This document shows positions 32,804 to 41,034 of a stretch of DNA of 49,233 nucleotides, in pieces. The notes beneath the pieces were generated by a model. The model did no database searches. It saw nothing but the letters and a program-made list of their open reading frames with translations, and was not told the origin of the DNA. This DNA comes from Candidatus Melainabacteria bacterium (GTDB lineage: Bacteria; Cyanobacteriota; Vampirovibrionia; Obscuribacterales; Obscuribacteraceae). Within the stretch, counting starts at the first letter, position 1, and every line of letters starts with the position of its first letter. The stretch covers positions 1 to 49,233 of the forward strand of contig JADZFV010000218.1 of NCBI GenBank assembly GCA_020854255.1, read 5' to 3'. A program made the position numbers and the translations under genes.

Positions 32804-33258
32804 TTGGGTTTTGCTCCAGACTTGGCCAACTTTACTCCGGCTATTTTGATCAGGTTGCAGCCTCCCTTGCGAGCGGTCCATCCTTTGACAGTCACCCGTT
32901 TTGCTACAAAGGGCAGAAGCAAATCCTTGCAGCCCGTGTAGCCTCTGTGTTTGGCGGCGATAAACAATTCGCCTGTTTTCTCATCCAGAATGCCGGCCGA
33001 AACCCCACCGTGAATGCAGGCCAGTGCGCAGGCTTTGTGTTTTTCGCCGCGTCCCGGACCCATTACTTGAGAGGCGTAGCACCAGGCATCTACTACTTCA
33101 CCTGTGATCTCGACCTTCTTTGTCGCCGGCAGCAAGCGCTGCTTCTCGATTGGAATTTCGCTCTGCGGTTTGAGCGGCTCTGCACTCGCCAACTGGGCGA
33201 ATGCAGCCGGCAAGAAGACCGAAATAAACAGACATCTCAGAGCCGAAGCCGTCACCAT
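32800..33258 (-). CDS. Secreted Cys-containing protein of the Rieske operon
   Basis: About 152 residues from ATG 33258, with GAGGTG nine bases ahead that overlaps the upstream stop; GTG 33270 (a GTGA overlap) is also possible. Signal peptide MVTASALRCLFISVFLPAAFAQLASA. The mature part carries a conserved-looking motif: GEVVDAWCYASQVMGPGRGE, then HKACALACIHGGVSAGILDE and a GYTGCKDLLLPF segment. Four to five Cys plus His suggest metal or cofactor binding. I recall this pattern from other uncharacterised secreted proteins but cannot name a family. The stop codon overlaps the Rieske start. Confidence 0.7.
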   Translation of the reverse strand: MVTASALRCLFISVFLPAAFAQLASAEPLKPQSEIPIEKQRLLPATKKVEITGEVVDAWCYASQVMGPGRGEKHKACALACIHGGVSAGILDEKTGELFIAAKHRGYTGCKDLLLPFVAKRVTVKGWTARKGGCNLIKIAGVKLAKSGAKPK

Positions 33259-33266
33259 TTTGGGTG

Positions 33267-34559
33267 TCACCTCGTGGAATTGGCTTGCGCTGTTGCTTCA
33301 GGTTCGATAACCGGCGGCATCTTTTGGGGCGGCTTGAGCACATCTTTCAGCTTCCATGACCAGTCCGAATCACGTTTGGCCAGCTTATCCGCCAGGCTGT
33401 ACATGTGCATCGTGATTTCCTGGTCTTTCATTCTGAAAACATGAGCTTTCTGATAGCACTGCAAGGCTTGCTGATAGTCTTTGGCATAAATTTCCAAATC
33501 CCTGCCCAGGCGGAACCAGGCACGACCGAAGGCCGGTTCTTCTTCAAGCCCACGCCTGTACTGGTCTATGGCCAATTTGTGCATGTTAATTGAGTCCAGG
33601 ACGTCGCCCAGCGCAAAGAAATAGGCTCCGGGCGGATGTTTGCCGATTTTGATATTGGCCGCTTCGATTGCCATTTCGATTTCTTTGGCTGTGACGTGAC
33701 GGAAAACTTCGTAAAGCCGCTTTTTTTCCCTGGGATTATTGTTGTCCAGACTGGCTGTTGCACCAAGGGCAATGATGGATGGCTCCAGGGCGATTTTCCA
33801 CTTGCCCGCCCAGACAGCACAGGCAGCCAGGTTTTCTGCCAGCCCTTGTTTGAAGGGCTGCTGTTGGTATGCTTTGTTGAGCGGCGCAATCGATTGCTCG
33901 AACTTGCCAGTGCTGGCAAGGGCCAGTCCATAGATGCGATTGGCCATGGCGAAATTGGGGTCGATATCCAGATCTTGCTGGGCCAGCACCTTTGCTTTTG
34001 GAAAATCTCCCTGCAAAAGAGAAACTTCGCCCAATGCAGAAGCAAGACCCAGTATCTTTTTATTCTTGTTCATCGCCAGGCGCCAAATATATTGCGCTTC
34101 CGGAACCTTACCCTTGGAGAAAAGTTCATTGCCGCTCCAGAAGAGCACTTCGGGATCGTTGGGAAATTTTTTCTTGGCTTCGTTCAACAATTCTATTGCC
34201 GCTGGAATTTGTCCCAGCCTGATTTGCTGTTTTACCAGGTTGACAAATGCTTTTGGCTGATTGGGACCGTATTTTGTTGCCAGCTTGAACTCTTCAATTG
34301 CATTTTCCGGCAGTCCCAATTTGGCATAGCAATTGCCGAGATAGAGGTGAGCCCTGTAATTAGTGGGATCTTTCGAAATGATTGAGTCGAGTTGTGCGTA
34401 CACTTCGTCGCTCAACTCGTCTTTCTCGATTTTCTTTTCGATTGCCTCAAGCTGTGCGGATGACGTGGCGGAAGCCTGAGCAAATGTCATTTGTTGCTCG
34501 GCAGAAAGAATATAAATTAACGGCAGTGCCAGCAAAGCTATCGAACGTTTTCTAGTCAC
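33267..34559 (-). CDS. Secreted TPR protein of the Rieske operon
   Basis: A 430-residue protein starting with GTG 34559, four bases after the stop of the preceding gene. Signal sequence RSIALLALPLIYILSAEQQMTFAQA. About eight to nine TPR-like units from residue 45 on, e.g. NYRAHLYLGNCYAKLGLPEN, PEVLFWSGNELFSKGKVPEA and FGRAWFRLGRDLEIYAKDYQ. The last 40 residues are a Lys/Pro-rich tail. As a periplasmic scaffold it could organise its operon partners. No catalytic domain was seen. Confidence 0.82.
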   Translation of the reverse strand: MTRKRSIALLALPLIYILSAEQQMTFAQASATSSAQLEAIEKKIEKDELSDEVYAQLDSIISKDPTNYRAHLYLGNCYAKLGLPENAIEEFKLATKYGPNQPKAFVNLVKQQIRLGQIPAAIELLNEAKKKFPNDPEVLFWSGNELFSKGKVPEAQYIWRLAMNKNKKILGLASALGEVSLLQGDFPKAKVLAQQDLDIDPNFAMANRIYGLALASTGKFEQSIAPLNKAYQQQPFKQGLAENLAACAVWAGKWKIALEPSIIALGATASLDNNNPREKKRLYEVFRHVTAKEIEMAIEAANIKIGKHPPGAYFFALGDVLDSINMHKLAIDQYRRGLEEEPAFGRAWFRLGRDLEIYAKDYQQALQCYQKAHVFRMKDQEITMHMYSLADKLAKRDSDWSWKLKDVLKPPQKMPPVIEPEATAQANSTR

Positions 34560-34563
34560 TCAA

Positions 34564-35109
34564 TCAAATCCCGAATTTGTAGGAGAGCACAACCAATGTT
34601 CGGAAGCCAGGTTGTTTGGATGGTGAGATGCGCACTGTGAATGTGTTTTTGTCCTTGGCTGCCGATACATACTTGTCATTTGGATTGGCGGAAATTACCA
34701 TCCAACCATAAGTTTTCAATGCTGATTTATACCACTCGAGCACTTCATTTTCGTCTTCTCTGACACCTATGGTCATGCCGATGCGCACCCCGGAGCGATC
34801 TCTTGGATACTTCAGTCCGGAGACAAATACTGCGTGGCCTGTGTAGTTTGGCACATTGGGCAATTCAATTATGGCGGTCAGTTTGTCAGGCTTGAACTCG
34901 TCGGGGGCATGTTGGGTTGACGTGGTCTGCGCTCTGTTCTTGAGAAGATTTGGCAACTGATAGTTTTGAATTTGGGAAGTCCTTCCCTGTGCATGAGCGC
35001 TCGGGCAAATTGGTGATCCGGCAAGCATCAATTGGGTGAGAAGCAGGCAGATAATCGAGCCTGTCAAACACTTGTAAGCGCCTCTACTGGACTTAGATTT
35101 ACTGGACAT
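34564..35109 (-). CDS. Secreted unknown protein, first gene of the Rieske operon
   Basis: A 181-residue protein with a signal peptide (CLTGSIICLLLTQLMLAGSP, cleavage near AHA-QG at 41). A variable linker (QNYQLPNLLKNRAQTT) leads to a beta-rich domain of about 110 residues: LTAIIELPNVPNYTGHAVFV, DRSGVRIGMTIGVREDENEV, LEWYKSALKTYGWMVISANP and a TFTVRISPSKQPG strand. The segment with EVLEWYKSAL-x-x-x-GW resembles the small domain seen in some secreted bacterial proteins that compare stems of amphipathic hairpins, but no family name is certain. It begins the four-gene unit. Confidence 0.65.
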   Translation of the reverse strand: MSSKSKSSRGAYKCLTGSIICLLLTQLMLAGSPICPSAHAQGRTSQIQNYQLPNLLKNRAQTTSTQHAPDEFKPDKLTAIIELPNVPNYTGHAVFVSGLKYPRDRSGVRIGMTIGVREDENEVLEWYKSALKTYGWMVISANPNDKYVSAAKDKNTFTVRISPSKQPGFRTLVVLSYKFGI

Positions 35110-35146
35110 GTGCTAAGCCTCGCCCAATCGCGTTTCGCCTTTAGTC

Positions 35147-35190
35147 TTTGTGCGCCGGCTGGCGGCAAGAACCCAGCGTCGGCGCACAAA
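35147..35190. terminator. Long GC-rich hairpin between operons
   Basis: Outer arms TTTGTGCGCCG/CGGCGCACAAA (11 bp), a 2-base bulge, then GCTGG/CCAGC (5 bp) and a 10-base loop. It lies between the TadG-like gene's end and the start of the Rieske operon, both on minus. No U-run follows, so it may be a transcription or RNA-processing barrier. Confidence 0.45.
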
Positions 35191-35218
35191 CAATAGGTTA
35201 CCTCAATTTACTTTACCG

Positions 35219-35249
35219 CGCATGCAATGTGGTCGCATGCAATGCGACC
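35219..35249 (-). terminator. Hairpin with direct repeat directly after the TadG-like stop
   Basis: A perfect 8-bp stem GGTCGCAT/ATGCGACC with a 3-base loop (35231-35249) starts four bases after the stop codon. The 11-base direct repeat CGCATGCAATG occurs at 35219 and 35234. The arrangement is like that after the secretin gene: a short GC-rich hairpin right after the stop, without a U-run. Confidence 0.45.
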
Positions 35250-35252
35250 CTA

Positions 35253-37364
35253 CTAGCAGGGGCAGTCCCATGGATCGGTATTGGCATTTACGCAATTTCT
35301 AAAGCGCAGCACGCCTTGCAGGCAATTGTAGCCGGAAGAGCGTTGCCAGAGCATGTCTGACTTGGTCTGGTCCGGACCGGAGCCGAAGCAATCCCAGGGA
35401 CTCGGGTATCCTTGTTCGCCTTCGATGTTGACGAAGTTGCGATTGCCCGTGATCCATCCTGTCGAGGATGTTGTGCCTGTACCGTCCGGAATCACCGCGT
35501 CTCCGGTGATCCAGGTGGGCAGAGAGCCCTTGGCTGTGAACCTGAGCGTGCGGCTGTCATCCATCCAGATGTATCTGACTTGGCCCATCGGAATTGAAGC
35601 GCTGCCGAGCAAAGCACTTATTTCTGAATCTGAGGTTTCAGGACGAATCTGCCTGATCTTGAGACGCAGTTGATTGTTGACGATTGTCGCGAGCGGAGCC
35701 GCATTGCCGAAATTCAGGAAGCTTGCAATCAGGTTTCCGACGGTCGGCTGCTTACCGAATGTAATCGGTTCGCTTGCCGGGATGCCGCCTAGAGGGAACT
35801 GTTTCATTCCCGTGCAGACATTTTCCATGCCGGTGACAATGGCCGGTCCGCCCCCTGGACGCGGGTTGATTACTTGTGCTTTGTATTTTTCGATGGCCAT
35901 CAAGCCGGTCAATGAGGAACCGCTCGAGCCGTTGGGCAGACTAAAACCATAAGTAGTCGCCATTGCTTGCAGGTTGTTGAAGCAATTGGGATCGGCTTGC
36001 GGTGAAGTCGGTGTGGAATTGTAATTGTCGCAGCTGGAGATTGGCACGCTGTTGGCCGGAATGCTGTCGGCTGCAGCTTGCTTGGGTGCAGGTCCGTCCA
36101 GTGCGTTGACCAGACTCTGAGGAATCGGCTGACCCGGGTTGTCGGACTTAAACTGCTTGATGTTGAGAATGTCGTTGAGATTGGTGTCCATCGCCTGCCC
36201 GTTGGGCGTGATGAAAACCGGCTGGTTCATCAAGAGATCGCTGAAAATGTCATTCGGCCCGCCGCCATATGCTTGATCGCTCATACCTGCAGCCGGTCCG
36301 AGAAAGCCGACCGGTCCGGAAGGAATCTGTCCGTCGCCATTGGCTATCACAATGTAGCCGCAGGGAATCGAGGCAGAGAATTCACCAGAGACGTCGACAC
36401 TACCCACGATGGCACATGACCTGGCCAGAGTGCGCTGGACGGTTTTGTATTCTGAAGAACTGCCTGCTGAGTGGAATGCATTAGGAGGAACGCGCGTGTC
36501 GACGGAGCTGCCGCCCGGCAGTGGCGAAGTCGTATTGTCTTTGAAGTCAGGGTTGGCTACCAGGTGAGGCTTTTCTTGCGGGCGAAGCGGCACGCCCATG
36601 AGCGGATGCGAGCCACTGTTGGTGATGCCCGGAATGTTGATCAGTGAGTAGCCTTTCACATAAGTGCTGCTCAGCTTATTGACTGTGTTGCCGCCCAGAA
36701 AGGTCGGGTCGATGAAGCTTGTGAATTCAGTCGGTAGTACCATTTGACCGATCGTCAAATTGGTGCCGAAGTTGCGGGCCATGTAAGCGATGTCTTTCTG
36801 CCCGCTTTCCGCGTTGGCATTACTGCCGCCCGGATTGAGCATCTTCATCGGTGAGATTGAAGCGATCTGGCTGAAATTCATATCTTGTTGCACGTCGTTT
36901 TTCAGCTTTTCTGCCAGAGTTACTCCGATGCCATCGTTTGGATCGCTAAGGCAGTTGACCAGGGTTTTGGCGTTGGCAATACCGGCAGGTGAGGGATCTC
37001 CAAAGCCGTAGTTGTCCGAAATAGCGTTGATAGACACCAGCATCGTCTGCCCTACGGCGCGGTTATAGGTGAGCAAGTCCAGCTCACCTACTGCCGGATC
37101 TTTGGCCTGCATGAAATTCAACTTGGCAATCGTATGGATCGGGTCGTTTAGGTCGGGAGTACCGCTGCCGAAAATTCTCAGAAATGGGCGGCGCATACTT
37201 TGTTTGGCGACGTTCAAGTTGCCGGCATCGACTGCGTGTTGCAGCTCTCTTCCACCACCAAGCATTTTGACAAGGAAGAAGAAGCCCAAAGCGATCACAA
37301 CGATGAACAGCGTCAATGCTGCAATCAGCGCGAGAGTGGCTCCTCTATTGCGTTTTCTGGTCAT
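35253..37364 (-). CDS. TadG-like Flp/Tad pilus-associated protein
   Basis: A 703-residue protein. It begins with a basic TadG-type start, RKRNRGATLALIAALTLFIVV, and a single N-terminal membrane helix (10-32), followed by GRELQHAVDAGNLNVAKQSM, the conserved A/G-D-A-A/G-x-L-A-A-A-like segment after the helix in TadE/F/G proteins. The large exported part is rich in Asn, Pro, Gly and Ser, with NADSIPANSVPISSCDNYNS and several Cys. No von Willebrand A domain with MIDAS motif is apparent, unlike many TadG. It may be a minor pilin or surface protein. It stands divergent from two TadE/F-like genes. Confidence 0.7.
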   Translation of the reverse strand: MTRKRNRGATLALIAALTLFIVVIALGFFFLVKMLGGGRELQHAVDAGNLNVAKQSMRRPFLRIFGSGTPDLNDPIHTIAKLNFMQAKDPAVGELDLLTYNRAVGQTMLVSINAISDNYGFGDPSPAGIANAKTLVNCLSDPNDGIGVTLAEKLKNDVQQDMNFSQIASISPMKMLNPGGSNANAESGQKDIAYMARNFGTNLTIGQMVLPTEFTSFIDPTFLGGNTVNKLSSTYVKGYSLINIPGITNSGSHPLMGVPLRPQEKPHLVANPDFKDNTTSPLPGGSSVDTRVPPNAFHSAGSSSEYKTVQRTLARSCAIVGSVDVSGEFSASIPCGYIVIANGDGQIPSGPVGFLGPAAGMSDQAYGGGPNDIFSDLLMNQPVFITPNGQAMDTNLNDILNIKQFKSDNPGQPIPQSLVNALDGPAPKQAAADSIPANSVPISSCDNYNSTPTSPQADPNCFNNLQAMATTYGFSLPNGSSGSSLTGLMAIEKYKAQVINPRPGGGPAIVTGMENVCTGMKQFPLGGIPASEPITFGKQPTVGNLIASFLNFGNAAPLATIVNNQLRLKIRQIRPETSDSEISALLGSASIPMGQVRYIWMDDSRTLRFTAKGSLPTWITGDAVIPDGTGTTSSTGWITGNRNFVNIEGEQGYPSPWDCFGSGPDQTKSDMLWQRSSGYNCLQGVLRFRNCVNANTDPWDCPC

Positions 37365-37922
37365 TTGTCCTAATCCCCGATTAGAGTTTATTGATGGCGC
37401 GCAGCACGTTGCCGAGTGATGGCGTCTTCGATTCGTTATTAACGATTGAGGCCGTAGTCGGCTCAGGCATTGAAATTCGATAGATATCAGAAGATATCAA
37501 ACCATGTGAATAGAACAACGCTTGTCTCAAACCGCGATCAATTGCGGAAAGTAAACTGGAAACATCCCTAAGATTAAGGATGTCTCATTATGTGCTTTTA
37601 ATACAAGGAAGTCAAGCCTGGTGCCCGACTCCCGTGGGGAAAACACGATTTCCGGACTGGTAGCCGTACCTGTCTTGAATTGCGCCGCTTCGATATGCCA
37701 GCGATATGTCGCCAGTCTGCCGAGAAATGCGCAGAGCAGAGGCGCTTTATCGGTAAATGAAGTCCGTGGGAGTTTGCTGTATGAGCATCTGCTTATTAAA
37801 TCAATTATATTTTGCTAATACTCTGCCTTGAAGGCTGCTGTGTGGGTACATACGAGAGAGAGGCGTTGTTTCTTATATCAAGCCGTGCCCCGACGCCCTT
37901 TCTGCCCGAACGGAGTAGCGCG
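37365..37922. other. Divergent Tad-like promoter region (558 bases)
   Basis: No gene of quality is seen. A 6-bp hairpin ACATCC/GGATGT (37562-37583) and the direct repeat AGATATCA (two copies near 37480-37497) lie in the middle. An in-frame extension of the TadE-like gene runs back to 37812 but lacks any pilin-like content. No clear -35/-10 pair was found on either strand. Confidence 0.4.
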
Positions 37923-38384
37923 ATGAAATACCGTGCAAAAGGACGAAAGTCCAGCGGACATGAGTTTGCGGAATTTGCCCCGGCGCTATTCATTCTGCTT
38001 GTGTGCATCGTGCCGCCGATGCTCGACCTCCTCTATCTGGGCATCGCCTATGCCGCAGGCTGGTACTTGAACCACTTGCAGTGCCGTGAAGTAGCCTGCG
38101 TGGCGCCGGCTCGAGCCAGCGATTCTCTGGCCAGAGCGCGTATCGCCTGGGAAGGCAGTACGCTGGCGAGATTTGTCAAAGGACGCGAGACCGGCTCTTC
38201 AGCTGCTTGGAAAGATTTGATTCCGAATGATAATTTTGCTCAGGACACGGCGGTCGTCACCACAAACGTTTTGATTCAGCCGTTCTTGCAGATTCCATTC
38301 ATGGGAAGCATCCCCGGCATCGGCGCTCCAATCACATTTACCTATGTGTCGGAGCGCACGCAAGAAGAGCGCGGCATCAATTAG
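37923..38384 (+). CDS. TadE/F-like pseudopilin 1
   Basis: About 153 residues from ATG 37923, preceded by CGGAG nine bases upstream; an in-frame upstream start (37812) is less likely as it adds unrelated residues. The N-terminus is of TadE type: KYRAKGRKSSGHEFAEFAPALFILLV, with Glu at the fifth position of the processed helix motif, followed by one long hydrophobic helix (22-47). In Tad systems, TadE and TadF are pseudopilins processed by TadV. The rest is a small extracellular domain with two Cys in QCREVACV. It is cotranscribed with the next gene (36 bases apart). Confidence 0.75.
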   Translation: MKYRAKGRKSSGHEFAEFAPALFILLVCIVPPMLDLLYLGIAYAAGWYLNHLQCREVACVAPARASDSLARARIAWEGSTLARFVKGRETGSSAAWKDLIPNDNFAQDTAVVTTNVLIQPFLQIPFMGSIPGIGAPITFTYVSERTQEERGIN

Positions 38385-38420
38385 CGCACCAAAAAGCACC
38401 CACGGAGGCTGGACGTACAG

Positions 38421-38819
38421 ATGAAGTCATTGAAAAGAAGAAAGCGCGGGACCAGTATCGTGGAAACGGCGGCCGGTCTTTTCATAATTATTCCGATTGT
38501 TCTGTTTCTCTTTGATGTGGCTGCCGCCGTTCTGGCCCAGACTGCCAATGACTCTATGTGCAAAAGTGCAGCCAGAGCTGCTGCAGAAACCGACACTGCG
38601 GGCAAAGCTCAAGCAGCTGCTCAAACTGCAGTCGACAATTTCCCGGCTGCCGGCTACATCAGATCCAAGCGGCTGTTCAGACCTGTGGACTACAGAGGTA
38701 CTTCTGTCACAGTGGTGACCGAGATCGTCTGTCGATTTCCGGTGCCGATTCCGTTCGGCGGACCGTCCCAAATGAATTTCGTCACAGACATGACGGAGCC
38801 TGTAGTCGGAACGCTCTAA
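38421..38819 (+). CDS. TadE/F-like pseudopilin 2
   Basis: A 132-residue protein with the same plan: a basic leader KSLKRRKRGTSIVETAAGLF with Glu in the position used by pseudopilins (G-T-S-I-V-E), a hydrophobic helix (about 18-42, FIIIPIVLFLFDVAAAVLAQ) and a small domain. The segment NDSMCKSAARAAAETDTAGKAQ matches the alanine-rich helix continuation of TadE/F. The C-terminal part has YRGTSVTVVTEIVCRFPVPI. It probably forms a minor pilin with the preceding gene. Tad motor, TadA/B/C and prepilin peptidase genes are not in the window. Confidence 0.75.
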   Translation: MKSLKRRKRGTSIVETAAGLFIIIPIVLFLFDVAAAVLAQTANDSMCKSAARAAAETDTAGKAQAAAQTAVDNFPAAGYIRSKRLFRPVDYRGTSVTVVTEIVCRFPVPIPFGGPSQMNFVTDMTEPVVGTL

Positions 38820-38851
38820 ACGCTGCAACTGGTTACGTTTAAGATAGACAA

Positions 38852-38878
38852 GCGCTTGAAGCGCACATTTAAATGTGC
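38852..38878. terminator. Two overlapping palindromes between converging genes
   Basis: GCGCT/AGCGC (38852-38864, 3-base loop) overlaps the exact 16-base palindrome GCACATTTAAATGTGC (38863-38878). They lie between the pseudopilin operon and the converging HMA gene and may end transcription from both sides; no U-run is present. Confidence 0.4.
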
Positions 38879-38886
38879 CGGTATAA

Positions 38887-39432
38887 CTACTTTTGTCTCT
38901 CCGACTCGAGATCGCCTGACGGCGATTTTGGAATGCCATATAAAGGTATGAAAATGATCGGAATTTTCTTTATCGCTGAATCCGCTGGCTGTTCTACTTT
39001 TACGTCTTTATCCTGCTCACTTGCTTTCTTCAGGAGCTCTTCCTTGGTAACTTTGGAAGAGTCATAAATAACGGCGGCTCCATAGGGTTTTTTCAACATC
39101 ACAGCCGCTTTTACCACTCCCGGCATAGCTTTGAACTTGCGCTGAATACCCATGAGGCAGACGGCGCAGCTTTTGCCAACAACCCTGAAATCCAGACGGC
39201 GCAATGAATTTGCATTGTAAGTCGAGGGTTTGGCAGGCTCACTGGTCTGGGTCATGGAGGGTTTGCCCGGTTTGTGAGCCGGCGCCGTCGCCGTTTCGGC
39301 GTGAGAGACGAGCCATGGGTTTGAATTAGCCGCTATCAAACAAGCGATAAGCAATTTGCCAGAAGGGGGCCTACTGAAGCGCGTTCGAACTGCTGACACG
39401 TGACGACCTCCTGAAATAACCGCAATTACCAC
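38887..39432 (-). CDS. Exported HMA-domain protein
   Basis: A 181-residue protein. The N-terminus has a likely signal (SGKLLIACLIAANSNPWLVSHA); the start may be internal. After a Pro/Thr/Ser linker a heavy-metal-associated domain covers about 82-147: LDFRVVGKSCAVCLMGIQRKF, VVKAAVMLKKPYGAAVIYD and VTKEELLKKA. The C-x-x-C of this domain binds Cu(I), Zn or Hg in related proteins. The motif G-K-S-C-A-V-C keeps both Cys, one residue different from the usual G-M-T-C-x-x-C. The protein has an extracytoplasmic location if the signal is real, unusual for HMA domains, which are mostly cytosolic. Confidence 0.72.
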   Translation of the reverse strand: MVIAVISGGRHVSAVRTRFSRPPSGKLLIACLIAANSNPWLVSHAETATAPAHKPGKPSMTQTSEPAKPSTYNANSLRRLDFRVVGKSCAVCLMGIQRKFKAMPGVVKAAVMLKKPYGAAVIYDSSKVTKEELLKKASEQDKDVKVEQPADSAIKKIPIIFIPLYGIPKSPSGDLESERQK

Positions 39433-39619
39433 CTACCCATGAGTTTCCAGTTTATCTCATCAGCTGAAATTAGCCACACATGGGGACCGCACTGCATGTA
39501 GTGGCGAAAGCCGGCGCTGGCTCAAGTCTTAGACTCCTTTATTTTCGTTAAGAAACGCAGTGCCGGAAGGCTCTAGAGTATATCCTCTGTGCATATCGAC
39601 TCGCAAAGAGGTGTTGCCC

Positions 39620-41029
39620 ATGGGCAGTAGCGCTCAAGCTTTTGATTCGGCCTTTGTTGGACGAAAGGTCCTGACCGAAAATGGTTTCAAGGAAGTTGCC
39701 ATTCTTGTTAAAGACGGCGTTATCAAAGAGATCGTAGCGGTTTCTGAGGTGCCTGAAGGTATTCCCGTTGAGGACTCAGGCGATCTGGTTGTCATTCCGG
39801 GCCTGGTCGACTGCCATGTGCACGTCAATGAACCGGGGCGGACCGAATGGGAAGGTTTCGCCACTGCCACCAGGGCAGCTGCCGCCGGCGGCGTCACTAC
39901 AATTGTCGATATGCCGCTCAACTGCATTCCTGTTACAACCACACTTTCTGCCTTGAAAGAAAAACTGGCCGCCATTGAAGGTTTGCTCAACGTCGATTGT
40001 GCCTTCTGGGGCGGCGTCGTGCCGGGCAATCATGCCGAACTGGAAAAGATGGTGACACACGGAGTAGTCGGCTTCAAATGCTTCCTGATTCATTCCGGCA
40101 TCGATGATTTCCCCAATGCCACGGAATTTGATTTGCGCAAAGCAATGCCGGTTTTAGCTCGCCTGGGCGTGCCGCTTTTAGTGCATGCAGAAATAGAAAC
40201 AGATTGTGGCGAGAGCCATGACTCCCCATCCGAGCATCTGAAGGCAGAACCGAGATCTTATGCGGCGTTTCTCGAGTCGCGACCACGCCAGTGGGAGAAT
40301 GATGCCGTCAGACTGACGGCGCTTCTGTGCGAAGAATTCAACTGCCGCGTTCATATAGTCCATCTCTCTAGCAGCGATGCGCTGTCAATTGTCAAAGAAG
40401 CTAAAGCCAGGAAACTGCCTTTTTCTGCTGAAACCTGCCCGCATTATTTGACCTTTGCTGCTGAAGAAATCCCTGATGGCGACACACGTTTTAAATGCGC
40501 TCCGCCGATTCGAGAGAAGGAAAATGCCGAGCTGCTCTGGAAGGCGCTCAGAGACGGCACCATTGATTTTGTCGTCTCCGACCATTCGCCCTGCACGCCG
40601 GAATTGAAGTTGATGAAAGAAGGCGACTTCGATAAAGCCTGGGGTGGCATAGCTTCTTTGCAGTTCGGTTTGCCCGCAGTCTGGACATTTGCAAAAGAGA
40701 AGGGCCATAGCTTAGAGGAAGTGGTCACGTGGATGTCCGAGAAAACCGCCAAATTTGCCGGACTCTACGGCACAAAAGGCAAGATTGCGCCGGGCTTTGA
40801 CGCCGACATCGTCATGCTCGATCCTGAAGGAAGCTTTGTCGTGGAAAAGAAAAACGTCCATCACCGCCACAAAGAAACGCCGCATGAAGGGCGTTCATTC
40901 AAGGGGGTCGTTAAACGCACCTATGTGCGCGGAGTTAAAGTCTTCGACCAGGGTGTCTTCACTACAGAAGGTCATGGCAGAAAGATTCTCGAAGGACGTC
41001 GGGATCGAGTCGCCACAAATTCGCGGTAA
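39620..41029 (+). CDS. allB: Allantoinase
   Basis: About 469 residues from ATG 39620, with GAGGTG seven bases ahead; an upstream in-frame start at 39560 lacks such a site. It opens allantoin to allantoate. Motifs: GLVDCHVHVNEPGRTEWEGF with two zinc His, GGVTTIVDMPLN, GVVGFKCFLIHSGIDDFPN with the carboxylated Lys that bridges the two metals, PLLVHAEIE, HIVHLSSSDAL and DFVVSDHSPC with the catalytic Asp. The EPGRTEWEGF and FKCFL segments separate allantoinase from dihydropyrimidinase and dihydroorotase. It is the first gene of a four-gene ureide operon. Confidence 0.95.
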   Translation: MGSSAQAFDSAFVGRKVLTENGFKEVAILVKDGVIKEIVAVSEVPEGIPVEDSGDLVVIPGLVDCHVHVNEPGRTEWEGFATATRAAAAGGVTTIVDMPLNCIPVTTTLSALKEKLAAIEGLLNVDCAFWGGVVPGNHAELEKMVTHGVVGFKCFLIHSGIDDFPNATEFDLRKAMPVLARLGVPLLVHAEIETDCGESHDSPSEHLKAEPRSYAAFLESRPRQWENDAVRLTALLCEEFNCRVHIVHLSSSDALSIVKEAKARKLPFSAETCPHYLTFAAEEIPDGDTRFKCAPPIREKENAELLWKALRDGTIDFVVSDHSPCTPELKLMKEGDFDKAWGGIASLQFGLPAVWTFAKEKGHSLEEVVTWMSEKTAKFAGLYGTKGKIAPGFDADIVMLDPEGSFVVEKKNVHHRHKETPHEGRSFKGVVKRTYVRGVKVFDQGVFTTEGHGRKILEGRRDRVATNSR

Positions 41030-41034
41030 AAGCA

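Noticed and set aside
33636-34385. Plus-strand frame of about 249 codons opposite the TPR gene
   Set aside because: Antisense to regular TPR repeats; no own motif or ribosome site.
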